A DNA stretch of 64,000 nt from Paulownia fortunei (taxonomy: Eukaryota > Streptophyta > Magnoliopsida > Lamiales > Paulowniaceae): NCBI GenBank assembly GCA_019321725.1, contig CM033122.1:1922001-1986000 (forward strand), read 5' to 3'. Made by a program: the position numbers and the translations under genes. This document shows, piece by piece, positions 12,199-42,403 of this stretch (positions are counted from its first letter, which is position 1; each line of letters begins with the position of its first letter). The notes beneath the pieces were generated by a model. That model saw nothing but the letters and a program-made list of their open reading frames with translations, had not been told where the DNA came from and searched no databases.

Positions 12199-13720
12199 TA
12201 TAATTGTCAACTAGGTTGGTTTTTATCAGTCCAACCCAGGCCCGATATGCTTGGAATCTGTCCAGGACCAGCCCATGAACAGTATGGGTTAATTGGATCG
12301 ATTTTAATATATGATCTAGGCCCCTATTGGATCCAAATCTTAAAATTCAACCGAGGCCCATGAATCGGTCCGTTTGGACCCGATATCATTTCAAAACCGA
12401 CCCAGCACAAGACCGGCCCAAACTCGATTCTTAGTAGCTGAGCTTTTTTATATATAATACATATATAAATAAAAATAATATAAAAAAAACCCATTTTTAT
12501 TTTTTTGTGTCATGTGGGCTAAGGATTTTTTTTAATAAGCTTTAAAATCAATCTTAAAAAAATAATACTAAATGAGTAGATTTATCATTTTCCTTAATTA
12601 GTAAAATATAAAGTTATAAAATAAATATATTACTAAAAAAATTAATACTATTTAGTATACGAAATTAAAATAAATCATCAAAATAAAATATAAAGTTAGA
12701 AAATAAATATATTACTAAAAAATATAATACTACTTAATTTACTAAATTAATGTTTTTTATTAAAATAAAATATAAAGTTAAAAAGTAAGTATATTATTAA
12801 AAAAATATAATACCACTTAATGCACTAAATTAAAAATAATTCATCAAAATAAAATATAAAATTAAAAAGTAAGTATATTACTAATAAAATATAATACTAC
12901 TTAGTATACTAAATTAATTTTTTTATCAAAATAAAATATTAAGATAGAAAGAAAGTATATTACTAAAAAAATAAAATACTACTTAGTATACTAAACTAAA
13001 AAAAATATCAAAATAAAATATAAAGTTAGATAATATATATGTTACTAAAAAATATAATAGTACTTAGTATACTAAATTAAAAAAAATTATCAAAATAAAA
13101 TATAAAGTTAGAAAGTAAGTATATTACTAAAAAATATAATACTACTTAATATACTAAATTAAAAATAATCCATCAAAATAAAATATAAAATTAAAAAGTA
13201 AGTATATTACTAAAAAATATAATACTATTTAGTACACTAAACTAATTTATTTTATCAAAATAAAATATAAAGTTAAAAAATAAGTATATTATAAAAAAAA
13301 ATACTACTTAATATACTAAACTAAAAAAATTAATTAAAATGAAATATAAAGTTAGAAAGTAAGTATATTATTATAAAATATACTATTACTTAGTATACTA
13401 AACAAAATAAAAATTCAACAAAATAAAAAAAAAAATATCATCAAAATATAAAAAAAAAATCATCAAAAAATCATCAAAAAAAAAAATTATAAGTTTATTG
13501 GGCCGGCCTATAGACTCAACTCGTAGGCCCAAGTTATATAGTTCGTTCAGGCCCAACCCACTAAAACCAGTTTAGTGGATCGAAATGGGCTTACCCCAAA
13601 AAATTATTCAGCCCAATTCGATCCGTTTTAGATTCGAGTCTGAATTTGAACAATCCACTTTTTTAAAAGGACAATGCGATCCTATATCGATTCGGTTAGA
13701 ACGCCCAGTTGACAACTATA
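12199..13720. mobile_element. Non-autonomous hAT-like element (1,522 bp) with an internal satellite
   Basis: The ends are TATAATTGTCAACTAGG on the left (12199-12215) and, read inward from the right (13720-13704), TATAGTTGTCAACTGGG. These match at 15 of 17 positions, and an 8-bp direct repeat flanks the element. Subterminal regions (about 12220-12440 and 13500-13690) are rich in GGCCC/CCAACCC-type words, as in many plant hAT elements whose transposase binds such repeats. The middle is an AT-rich 82-bp tandem array. No transposase is encoded, so mobility would have needed one supplied in trans. The right end lies 20 bp upstream of a TATA-like box and about 270 bp upstream of the polymerase theta start codon. 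Superfamily assignment rests on the 8-bp duplication and the short inverted repeats. Confidence 0.72.
12604..13420. repeat. Minisatellite of ~82-bp units, about ten copies
   Basis: The word AAAATAAAATATAAAGTTA (with variants) recurs near 12604, 12681, 12762, 12846, 12928, 13010, 13092, 13174, 13256 and 13338. The spacing is very regular, at 77-84 bases and mostly 82. Each unit continues with a TATTACTAAAAAATATAATACTA-like part, shortened here to its key words TATTACT and ATACTACTTA, and with TATACTAAA. The array lies wholly inside the hAT-like element. Confidence 0.85.
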
Positions 13721-13728
13721 GTGCCAAG
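13721..13728. repeat. Right target-site duplication of the hAT-like element
   Basis: GTGCCAAG follows the right terminal inverted repeat and matches the left flank GTGCCAAA at 7 of 8 positions; the single difference fits an old insertion. Confidence 0.7.
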
Positions 13729-13747
13729 GATCTCTTTTTTTTCCCCG

Positions 13748-13755
13748 TATAAATA
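13748..13755 (+). promoter_or_regulatory. Candidate distal TATA box of the polymerase theta gene
   Basis: TATAAATA lies in the context CCCCGTATAAATAACAAC, 20 bases after the hAT-like element and 242 bases before the start codon. If used, the leader would be about 210 bases long. Confidence 0.35.
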
Positions 13756-13878
13756 ACAACAAGGTGGAGCATAGACTCAAGAAGGCGAGCAAATTTAGAT
13801 AAAAGAAAGTTTCATGGGCTCCGTTGCAAATAACTCAACAAAAATTTGAATAACCTCTGAACTCTCCCTCCCCTGCGC

Positions 13879-13886
13879 TATATATA
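13879..13886 (+). promoter_or_regulatory. Candidate proximal TATA box of the polymerase theta gene
   Basis: TATATATA sits between C/T-rich sequence (CTCCCTCCCCTGCGC) and a plausible start region, 111 bases before the ATG. The leader would be about 80 bases and free of upstream ATGs. The C/T-rich context makes it the better of the two candidates. Confidence 0.45.
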
Positions 13887-13996
13887 CAGTACAACACCAG
13901 GGCTGCCTTTCAATTTCCTATTTTTCAATTCAATAGACAAAATAAAGAAGGCAGTGTCTTCAGAAATTCACCTCCAAGGCGCGAAGGAATTCAGCC

Positions 13997-32875
<18,879 letters not shown>

Positions 32876-35256
32876 ATATCCATGAGCTATACTTAACTAG
32901 CACTTGCGGATGGAAACCTGTGTATTAGGCCCATGTTTCAGTCTAAAGGTAATGTGTTAAACACTTGAATATGTTGTTAAACCTATATTTCTAATTATAC
33001 TAATGATGCATTTGAGATAATGCACAGATATATATCTTTATTTATGGCGATGTAATGTGGTTCAGCAGATATTCCGGGATTACGGGTTAGAATGTTTGTC
33101 TCAAGAGTTTCACTTTTCCTGTTGACTGCTTAATCTCAGTCTGACCTTCAGTGGAGAGAAGGAACGACAAAGATGACCTTCTTATTTTCAAATGCTTGTA
33201 GGTGCGTCAACAGTTATGTGAATTATAATAACAATTAATTTTCTTGATAAAATTGTCCAGGTTAGACTAAGTTTGATTTTATGACGCATGTCCTGTCACT
33301 ATCATCTAGAAATGTTCATTGCCCTTGAATTACAAGTATTCAATTTGTAGGAAGCATCTTAATTTGGTTGACATGTTATCAGAATTTCCTTACCAAGATA
33401 TTTTTGTTCTTCTTTAATAGATATTTCTCCACTTGGGAGTCTAGAGCCTCTTGTCTTTTCTTACCATTGAGTTTGAATTTCCAGAGCAAGGCATCCTTGA
33501 ATATTTTATGAATACTTATAAAAGTGTTTGATTGTATTTCATTCTGATTTTTATTCGTGCAGTTGTACATTGGGAGATGGAATGGCCAACTTTTCTCACA
33601 AATTTCTTTTGATGTTTACTTTGGGTTTTTTATTTTTATGGGGTGGGGGAGGGAGGGAGGGAAGGACTGTGTTTGTTGCTGATGCTGGAAGTTTAGCTTA
33701 TTGCCATCTCATTTGATTGGAGTTAAATATTGGGAATGCAGTAATTTTTTCCATTCTCCCAAGTTCCCGTTATCTTTTAAGTGTATTTTTTGTACGAGTC
33801 CAACAGCTGGATACTACGTATAACATGGAGTTAAATTTTCACTCTGAATTTGAATATCATAGCCATTGCTTGTGTAGATATCTCATTGTGTCTTGGGATT
33901 AAATTCAAATGTGTGTGAATATGACAAAAAGAGGACGTAGCTTATGTGAGTGACTAGGGGATAGGTAGAAATTTCTGAGACTATAATTCCTTATACCTCT
34001 AAGCTGTTGGCATTAAGTGTTTTCCTGTATTTAAAAAAATGCAAACCCTGTTAAGTTATATTTGAGGCTGAAAAATTAAGTATTGTTCTTCAACTTTGTA
34101 ACAAGGAGAAACATGAAGTCCTTTATGAGCTGTAAATTGTTGTGAAAGAAATGGCCAAGCAATTATTCCTTGGTTCTTCTCCGGTGCTTTTGTTCTAGTT
34201 TGTCAAATTCTTATTACTAAAGAGCTTTAGAATGTTTTGCAGGTTTGTGGAGGACGTAGAAACACAGAGATATGGACTTTGAATAGATGGAGCTTACAAA
34301 GAGTGGATGCAGGTGCATATATTTGATCAATATGAAGCCTGGTTACCTTCCTAACTGGGCACTAAGTCCAGTTGAACTGGCTCTCTCCCATGGAGCAGGA
34401 ATTTGGCTTGTGGTGAGTGGGGGATATCACTATAACTCATGGGTTTTGGGCTACCTTGCTGTGGCAGGTTTAGGATACGTTAAGACTAGTGAAAGTGGTC
34501 CCTTGCATCAAGGGAGTTAAAGATAGATTGCAGACAAGGAGTTTGTCAGGAATCCTACTCTAGAGGTTGTTTATACCCTGCCTTATAATCTGATTGTTTA
34601 CCATGTATGAATGCCATAGGTGGCTTGTTAGCGTTGTTATCAAGCTTGTAGTATTTGTAATGGTGAAAAAATAATCTTCATTGATATTCTCCACTCATTG
34701 TACATTGTCCACTAACTTGCCTCGTTTGGATTAATTTCTTGCAGTGGTTTTTTTTGGCTTTCTGTTCCTGGTACGCTTGGTTTGCCAAAGTATGCAATCG
34801 AGCTCTGTGATTGCCATGCTGAAGTTAAAAGAACTAAAAGCCTATTTTGGAAGCCGCCTCTTCCCCAACTGAGTTAAAAATATCATGCTTCGGCTTTCTG
34901 ATGTGTGGTTTACCCCATACTTTTGGCAAAATTTCAGGCATCTTGTTCGATGAGAAGCGAGAAGGATTGGCTGTCTAGCAAGGTGAGGAAGTGGTCGCAT
35001 TTTGCTTTCTTTTAAACATAACATGGTTCTTTCCACCCAACTTTTTGTCAAGTTGAGTGTGTATTGCCTTCCATGCACTTGGAAGAATGTTAATTTGACT
35101 TTTGACCCATTCATTCACTGCGTGAAAGAAAGTCCAGCATTTCATTCACTTATGCATATCCATACATCATATATATATATAAGTAGACATCCATGCAACT
35201 AGAATGCTAAAATACATTGAAATACCCAAATATCATGCTAACAGCAAGCTCATTTT
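32876..35256. other. 3' region of POLQ and convergent intergenic gap
   Basis: The POLQ 3' UTR should start here. A possible 3' UTR intron could run from about 32948 (AAG/GTAATG) to 34242 (TTTTGCAG), but only transcript data could show that. Open frames at 34287-34520 (+) and 34842-35114 (-) match no family I recognise. A strong G-rich tract lies at 33640-33661. The last 100 bases before 35257 are the RD22-like 3' UTR. Confidence 0.5.
33640..33661 (+). other. G-quadruplex-prone tract
   Basis: Five G runs of three to five bases, separated by single T or A bases, follow a T-rich stretch (33612-33639). This is a textbook G4 pattern with one-base loops, lying about 770 bases past the POLQ stop codon. 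Confidence 0.75.
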
Positions 35257-37447
35257 CTAATACTTAGGAACCCACACAATGTGATCCTCAGGAAGAAAAT
35301 GGCAGACTGGGACAGCCCCTGGCTTCACCTTGAGCACCTGAAAAGCCAAGTGCTTAGGGTTCCACGCCGCCGTATCCCGGTGGCACACTGCCACAGCGTC
35401 CGCCTTCGACCTGTCAGCTGCCACCATTGCAACCTCGTAAGCCACTGTGGTGTCTGTCTTGTGGCAGTAAAACACCGCATATGCATACTCCTGCCTGTGG
35501 CAGACCACCACTGCTTTCTCGCTCGGCATTCTCTTCACTCCCACGATACTGTACTCTTTTTTCTGTCCGTTTTCTGCATTTGTTGATACTGCCTTCAAAT
35601 CTTTCCCTAGCTTGGAGGTGCTGAAATCAACCATGGACTCCAAAGAAGTTGCACATAATTTCTCTTCTCCTTTTATGCCTGTCTCTTCGCATTCTTTAAT
35701 GGTTTTCTTCATCACTTCAGCTTCATCTGAACTTGGCTTCACTGAAAACTTGTTCAAAATCTCTGGCAACTTATTTGAGGAAAAGGGTATTGAATCAGCA
35801 ACCTGACGAGGCAAAAATGTAGCCTCATTTGTAGTTTTGGAGAATTGCAAGTTCATTTTTTTGCCTGCATGCAAGTCTTTTTCTAAGAAGAAAAGGGCCA
35901 CGTTGGGGTTCTCCTGCAGCTGAGTTTCGGTGGCTGCATATAGGTAGTTGAAGGGGTCTGGTCCTGGCTTGACCCGAACGTAAACGGGTTTACCCTTTCG
36001 GGTGCCAGTTCCGACTGTGACGCCGCCTTTGCCGACGCCTACATTGGTGCGACGACCTGGTTTGCCGGTGTGGACTCCGACACTGCCGCGGCCGACGTTC
36101 ACAGTAGTGCCGCCGGGCTTGCCCCGCCCCGTGTTGACATTGACTCCTCCCTTGCTTACCCCGACCGCGGTGCTTTTGTCTTCCAGCCATTCTAGAGGGA
36201 CGAGCAAGGAAAAATGTAGTAAAGCTTCAAGCGATCTCAGATTGAAAAAAGGAAATATAATTTTTCTTTATTTTGCACTAATATAGATTCTAGAAAATTT
36301 ATTTATGAAAAAAATTGACTTTTTATAAGCCAAATGCCATATATATATTTTTTTGATCGGTAACCAAATGCCATATATTTTTGCTTTTACAAAACATTGA
36401 TTTTGCATATTTGGAAAGTCCAAAAGTGATATTAGTTAAAAAATAAAATAAAAAATTAAAACAAAAATCCAGAAGGCCGTGCGGCCTTAATTGTTGAAGA
36501 AAAGTTTAGTTTGAACCTAAAGAGAGAAATAAGTGGAGTTAATTGAGTGAATATTTGTTAATCTAATCTTAAATCGGCTCTGGTGAAAATTGACTCGTTG
36601 AGCTAATAAGAATTAAATTGACCAAGTAGATTGATTAAATTTGACCCCTATACCACTCATTTTTATGTACGAACTCGTGAACACTCATCTCAACGGAGAA
36701 AATAATGAGTACAAAAATCAAATTTAAATAAGCTAAAATCAACTTAACTCTTTTATACCAACGTGATATATATTCTCACACGTGTTATTTCCTGCGAGAA
36801 TAACAAATTATTGGAAATATATCCTTAAGCTTATTAGGTTAAAAAGATTTTCATCCTTATATATCAGCGAAAAGAAGAGAAAAATTATTTGAAATGATCA
36901 AACTCAACTTAATTAAAGAAGTTAGTCAAGTTTAAGCTCATCAAATTGTCATAAGCCGAAAATAAGCACAGCTGAAAAAGAAAGCCCTGCTAGCTGCAGT
37001 TTCTACTTGATGATGATGATGATGATGATGATGGCGGAGATGAAAATAATACATACAGAAAAAGAAAAAAATAGAACATAATGCAGTAAAAAAAAAAAGA
37101 AAATAAAAACCATTAATGAGAATAGTGTATATACCTGGTGCTGGGTGCAAGAGATCTTTTACAGCTTTAGGCATTGGAGAGTTTGGCAGCACAGATTTCC
37201 AGTAATCCTCTGAAGGCAAACCTGCATGGCTTCCCACTACTACTATTGCCACCTGACAAAACATTAAAAAAAAAAAAAAAAAGGCTCCTTAATTAGCCAA
37301 AATAAACGAAAAACAAATTAAATTAAAGGGTTCTTTTTCTGTTTTCTTTTTTTGGGGGGGGAGGAGGGGTGGTGAGGGTGGTGCAATTATTTATCTATTA
37401 TAACTCACAGAAAGAAATGCTAAAATGTGCTGAAACTTGAATTCCAT
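35257..37447 (-). CDS. RD22: RD22-like BURP-domain protein
   Basis: Three minus-strand exons (37447-37409, 37252-37135, 36191-35257) join in phase to 363 residues. Residues 1-23 are a signal peptide (MEFKFQHILAFLS, then VAIVVVGSHA). A short conserved segment follows (LPSEDYWKSVLPNSPMPKA), then RD22-type Gly/Val repeats at about 63-130 (VSKGGVNVNTG, TTVNVGRGSVGVHTG, VGVGKGGVTVGTG). The C-terminal BURP domain, about 151-363, has the family signature with CH pairs at 283, 295, 322 and 349 (spacing X10, X25, X25) and the usual ending VPVCHFLPEDHIVWVP. RD22 proteins are secreted to the wall or apoplast and are induced by drought, salt and ABA; their biochemical function is unsettled. The nearby CACATGTG and TATA elements suggest similar control. 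Nothing is broken. Confidence 0.95.
37008..37034. repeat. (TGA)n microsatellite in BURP gene intron 2
   Basis: About nine TGA/ATG units within the intron between the second and third coding exons. Confidence 0.9.
37354..37380 (+). other. T-tract/G-tract in BURP gene intron 1
   Basis: Seven T followed by eight G and further G runs (GAGGAGGGG, GGTGAGGG). The G-rich strand is the template strand of the RD22-like gene, 29 bases downstream of its first coding exon. Confidence 0.7.
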
Positions 37448-37537
37448 AACTGCAGCAGAGAATGTGGACTTGGTACTCAAAACAATAAAGGGTTTCTTCT
37501 TTTTTCACATGGAAGGAAGTGAGATGAGTTGCAGCAT

Positions 37538-37546
37538 TATTTATAA
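37538..37546 (-). promoter_or_regulatory. TATA box of the RD22-like gene
   Basis: The minus strand reads ACTTATAAATAATGC, about 92 bases upstream of the ATG at 37447. The leader would be roughly 60 bases and contains AACTCATCTCACTTCC. Position and sequence are both typical of a plant core promoter. Confidence 0.7.
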
Positions 37547-37551
37547 GTGGA

Positions 37552-37594
37552 ACACACACACACATACACATGTGTGTCTGTGTGTGTTTGTGTG
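37552..37594. repeat. (CA)n/(TG)n compound microsatellite
   Basis: A CA run passes through CATACACATGTGTGTC into a TG run, so the tract is nearly self-complementary. It starts only 6 bases upstream of the RD22-like TATA box. Confidence 0.9.
37567..37574 (-). promoter_or_regulatory. CACATGTG MYC/E-box in the RD22-like promoter
   Basis: The palindrome CACATGTG contains CACATG on both strands. CACATG is the site bound by the MYC factor RD22BP1/MYC2 in the Arabidopsis RD22 promoter. Here it sits at the CA-to-TG switch of the microsatellite, about 21 bases upstream of the TATA box. Function by analogy is an inference. Confidence 0.5.
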
Positions 37595-37667
37595 ATTTGG
37601 GTACGTAATTCTTGATTGTATGAGAAAAGCAACACATCACCTAAATTTATGACAACTTACTTACTCC

Positions 37668-37673
37668 AACTGC
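37668..37673 (+). promoter_or_regulatory. Possible MYB site (CAACTG) near the RD22-like promoter
   Basis: CAACTG fits the YAACTG MYB2-type consensus and lies about 94 bases upstream of the CACATGTG box. Arabidopsis RD22 also pairs MYC and MYB sites. A six-base match has low specificity. Confidence 0.25.
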
Positions 37674-37758
37674 ATTTGCCTCAAAAAACATTTAATGAAA
37701 CGTTTGTAAGTATATATGCATATACAATTAGTCTAGTTACATTTATCCAATGTGCAGT

Positions 37759-37791
37759 AGGGGGTGGGGTGGGGGTGGGGGACACAATTTA
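37759..37791 (+). other. G-quadruplex-prone tract upstream of the RD22-like gene
   Basis: Five runs of four or five G separated by single T bases, about 215 bases upstream of the RD22-like TATA box. A further run of eight G occurs near 37829-37836. Confidence 0.7.
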
Positions 37792-39469
37792 ATGAGGGAA
37801 GGAAAATAAACTAGTTGGGCATCAATAGGGGGGGGTCATCCTATTGTTGGTGATGTGAACTCTCTTAAGGAATTATAGTGAAGTTAGAACTCGCAATAAT
37901 GGATTGATTGATGGGGGGTACTGCAGCAACCCTAAACAAACAACTACCAATATTTATTAGGGTTTTAGAGGGAAGATGAGCGTTGATATGGTTCTTGTCC
38001 CATGCCCATAAGATTTTTCCATTTTGTCATTAACTCTCCAAACATTCCACCTAAGATATGCACGTTATATTATACATATATAATTAATTTTAAGTATATA
38101 TTTATAATATATATATATATACACACACGTATGACATGTATATATTATATAAAATACAAAATGCAACACAAAATTAAAATAAAAGATGAAAACTATAAGA
38201 TAGTTTGGCTAAACTTTGGAAAAAAAAGTTACGTGATTTTTTTTAAGGAAGACATGAAGAACAAAAAGTTCGGGAATGGGGTGGTCGGGTTCTTTCGACA
38301 ATTTTAATGGTTTGTTTGTATTGCAGGTCCCACTCCCTCTATCCTCCATATTATTCAAAAAAAATGACGACTTTTGAAGATTTGCCACAGATAATCTTCT
38401 GATAACTTACATAGTTAAAATGGAAAACTTGACTATGTCGGATTAGTAGGAGATCTAGAAATTTTAATAAAGTTTACGTCATTTTTATCCCAATCCAACA
38501 GCGACTTGTTTTTGAAAGAAAATTACACTAAAATATGCACATACAAATGCAAAACTCTAGTATTAATTATTAAACACTAGCTTGTAACAAAATTCTAAAT
38601 CATTATTTAAAAAAAATATTTAGTAATGCGACGGTCATGATGACATAAAAATTATTAATATCACATAAAATTTACAGAAAAAAAAAAATGTTACATATGA
38701 TCTGGACAGGATATCAATGTTGTTAGGTTTTGTCAAATGATGATTATTTGTAGTAAAGCCAAGTGCAAACAAAAAATAATGTTGGGGGATAAGCAGTAGA
38801 CATCAAAATTAGAAGTTGAGGGTAAAACAGAGATTGAGTGTCGAATATGTTCAGGTGCACCCAATCAGTGCAGCTTAATTTATTGTTAGAGTAACCCATT
38901 TTGACTTAAATTGGACACGTAACACATATCAAAGTAGTTGCCACATTTAATGATTCCTTTAATTGAGGAAAGATTTGCAAAGTGTAGACTTTTTGATCAT
39001 ATGATCTTAATTAAATAATTAATGAGATATTGTCCAAATGCTAAAATTTAGATTTGAAAATTATACAATTTTAACTTTGAATCCCATAAAAAATATATAA
39101 ATTTGTTTATTTTTATATTAGTATAATGGTTGGTTATACTGATTTGATGAGTGATGACCACTAGCTCAAAAATAAAATTGCTAATTAAAATGTAATCCAA
39201 TAAATCCAATATTGTACTTAACAAATAATTGATATTTTTATATATTAAATAATGTATTTAACCGTTTTCTTAGAAAAATAATTTATAACTTGCAACAATT
39301 GAGAGGAGGTGCCCACAATAAAAATATGAATGCCCTCACATACATGATACTTTGTTTGTGGTACCTTAATTATGATGATAAGTTACAATTAGTGGGAAAT
39401 TAATTACTTAAGTTTTCATTAATAATTCTGGGAGCATCTTAGTAAATTTCCAAAATAATACCAATTATT

Positions 39470-39690
39470 TTGGGCCCAAAAAATAATAAATATTGGGTGG
39501 CCCAACAGACAAATCTGCAACATGCAGAACCTTAATGGGCCATTAAACAAATAATCTGTGTTACATCTAGTCTCGTTCATAATAATCCATGGGCCGGATT
39601 CTATTTATGATTGTGACAAGGCCATTCTGGACTGGCCCATTAGCCCAGTCCGTAATCAAGACAATTTCTGTCTTGAGTCCCAAGCCCAAA
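39470..39690. promoter_or_regulatory. Cluster of TGGGCC/GGCCCA words
   Basis: About seven matches to TGGGCC, GGCCCA or AGCCCA fall within roughly 220 bases: near 39471 as TGGGCCCA, 39499, 39535, 39589, 39634, 39642 and 39683. Such site II words bind TCP factors in promoters of growth-related genes, but no gene is visible next to them. A transposon origin is equally possible. Confidence 0.3.
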
Positions 39691-40610
39691 ATTCCAAAAA
39701 ATTTGTAAAAGAAAAACGTGTTTGGCTTAATTTGTTTGTTACTTTCACAATAAATTATTTTAAAGCGACTTAAGGAAAATTTTCATAATTGCTACACATA
39801 TTATACTTATTTTTTTTTTCATTTTAAATCTTTTTTTTTTTCGATTCTTTCTACTTCAATAAAGAGAATACATATAACAATTAGTATATATAGCGCGTTT
39901 TTCATTTTTCACGGGACTAAAACTAATAACCATCTAAATGCATAACATCAATTATCGAGCCACATTAAAAGTATCCCTCACTATTATTCATAATGTAAAT
40001 ATTACAGGTAAATAAAGTTTTATTTTTTATTTTTATTTTTATTTTTTAAAAAGCAAACGGTCTTGATTTAGAATTAAAAGAAAAAGTTTGGGCCCTCTTT
40101 ACACTTTTGGAAAATCCCTTCCTTCATTCCCAAATGCTCAAATATTTAAATGGAAAAAGGCGCACTTTCACTTTCACATATGAAAATGCAATCTCAGGTG
40201 GAGCTAAAAACTTCCTTTTTCTCACTAAATGTTCTTTCTTCTTCTTAAATAATACATAAGACTCCATTTTCTAATAATTGGGGGCTGTGTCATCCACTAA
40301 TTAAATCATGTTTTATTTAATAATATTACTTTTTTCAACTACACTTGGTTAATTAATTTTAAATTAATTAAATTAACTTCTCAAATCTCAAAGCAAATAT
40401 GAACACAAAAGGGAGGGGGTGTACTTTGAGTGCCAACTATGCTTTTAGTTTTGTTTTCAATTACTTCACTTAGAAGTAGGTAAATAGTGTACGAGAAATC
40501 CAACATTTGACACGAAGAAACCATCAACCTAATTTAAAAGTAAGAGGGTCATTGTTTATATAATTATAATTTGTATATAAATTTCGTCGACATAAATAAA
40601 TAAGAAGATT

Positions 40611-41021
40611 CACTACTGAGAAAAAAATAAAAAAAACAACATTAGTAGTAATACGTTGCATATCAATGTCCAATTGTTAAAGATGCCATGCGTTGTGTAA
40701 TACTAACAATTTTATTTTTTCATAATAATAATTTTTGCGAATTTAATAATAATAAGAACTGCGTTGATATTGTTTTCATTTGTAATTATATATGTAGATT
40801 GACAACTTAATTGTAACAAAAATAAAACTTTAGAGTCGTCGTTGACAAATTTTATAGTGTTCGTAACAATGTATCTATTGTTAATTGTTTAAAGTGACTA
40901 TTTAAATATAATTTAAATCACTATTATCCACACCATCGTATTATGACAAAACAAATATTACAACCATTTATTATATGAAATTAATGGCAGTTTTAACATT
41001 GCCATCTTATATATTGCAGTG
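40611..41021. mobile_element. Possible CACTA-type remnant
   Basis: It starts CACTACTGAGAAAAA and ends in GCAGTG, with ATT immediately outside both ends, as expected for a 3-bp target duplication. The inverted similarity beyond the first few bases is weak, so this is only a suggestion. Confidence 0.25.
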
Positions 41022-41735
41022 ATTGGAGAGGGGATAATATCATAAATTTGACTTATCTTATTAACTAGAGTTTATCTTTGTTCTACTATTTGATTGATAA
41101 CTATACAATGAGATTAGATGATGTATCAAGAATTGGTTGGCTAGTATCCATTTTGATGTAGCATTGCTAAGATGATTGGTTTATTTATTATCTTTACTGG
41201 TTTACTAATTAGATGAAAAAAAAATTACTATTGGATGATTGATTAGACTGGTTTATCTTATCATATTGATTGGTTTATCAAATGGAGTTTTAAAAAAAAA
41301 AAAAAAAAAAAACCTTTGATCACTATGCTGTTTTGCTATACTTGGAAATATGTCTGGAATTGCAAAATGTAATATGAATAAATTAAGAAAAAGTTAACAT
41401 TTTAATGTGAGTGGACACTAGCAAGAAAAAATAAACAACATGAACAAAATTAATTTCATTTCCCATCTTTGGAATATTAGAAAGTCTATGTAAAAAAAGG
41501 TGTAAAAGTGCTTTATATCACAAGAAAGTAAAGACCCTACTCCTGTCTAATCAATCTTCTAAGGGAAGTGATCAAGAGCATAATCAAGTTTAAAATGGCC
41601 ATTTAAAAAAATAGAGAAAAAGAGCAAACTTTAGAGTGGAAGACATGATGCTCACTCTGATTTTTCTGTCTTATATATATAGTTTTGCCAATGGAGAAAG
41701 TGGAAAAGAATATTTCCCACAAAGTCACATTTTCC

Positions 41736-41765
41736 TTTTTTTTTTTTTTTTTTTTTTTTGGGGGG
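41736..41765 (+). repeat. T24 followed by G6
   Basis: A run of 24 T passes directly into six G, with no intervening base. Confidence 0.9.
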
Positions 41766-42365
41766 TAAAATGATCAAATACATTACGAATTTTTATAATA
41801 TCTAATTAAATATGAGAATCAAATTAGATTAATGTACCATATTTGTAGTGGGATACAAAGCCAGAATCTCGATTTCCGGGACACATTTGAGTTAACCTTA
41901 TTGGCCATAAAGTTCATATTTTCATTCTCAATCTTTTGATAGATTGCTTGAATTATTCCCATATGAACAAGTCTTTATCAAATAGATACAAAATTTGAGC
42001 ACAATGATACTTGATTGAAAATAAAGTTATCATTGTGCTATTTAAAAAAGACAATAAAAGCTCTTCCTTGAACTTATTAAATTGGAGGCTAGCAATCATA
42101 TATCTGTGTGACATGAACATAAAAAGGCACTGCATGTGGATAAAAATTAAGACAATATAAAACTTCAGAAAACACACACATTACTGTAGAATCTTTGCCA
42201 GAATTGAAGATTAATTATCTTCAATTATGTGTGCAAACCAGCCCTTTGGAATTATGACAGAAATGAAGTGAAATGACCATGGATTTGACTAATTTAATTT
42301 CCAGGGCCCATAATCTTACAGATAAATTTGGGTTCAATCATTATTATCAGCTTAAGAAATTGTTA

Positions 42366-42367
<2 letters not shown>

Positions 42368-42398
<31 letters not shown>
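42368..42398. repeat. (AT)15 microsatellite
   Basis: A perfect alternating AT tract. Confidence 0.95.

Positions 42399-42403
<5 letters not shown>

Noticed and set aside
12070..12363. 97-codon plus-strand frame
   Set aside because: It runs across the left end of the hAT-like element and its target duplication, so it is a chance frame.
34287..34520. Plus-strand 77-codon frame between the POLQ and RD22-like genes
   Set aside because: It has an ATG and varied composition, but I recognise no family, and there is no continuing exon. It may lie in a spliced POLQ 3' UTR.
35281..36286. Several plus-strand frames over the BURP gene
   Set aside because: They are antisense shadows of the RD22-like coding exon.
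36941..37264. 107-codon minus-strand frame with a His run
   Set aside because: It reads through BURP exon 2 into intron 2; the His run is the TGA microsatellite, and only 37135-37252 is real coding exon.
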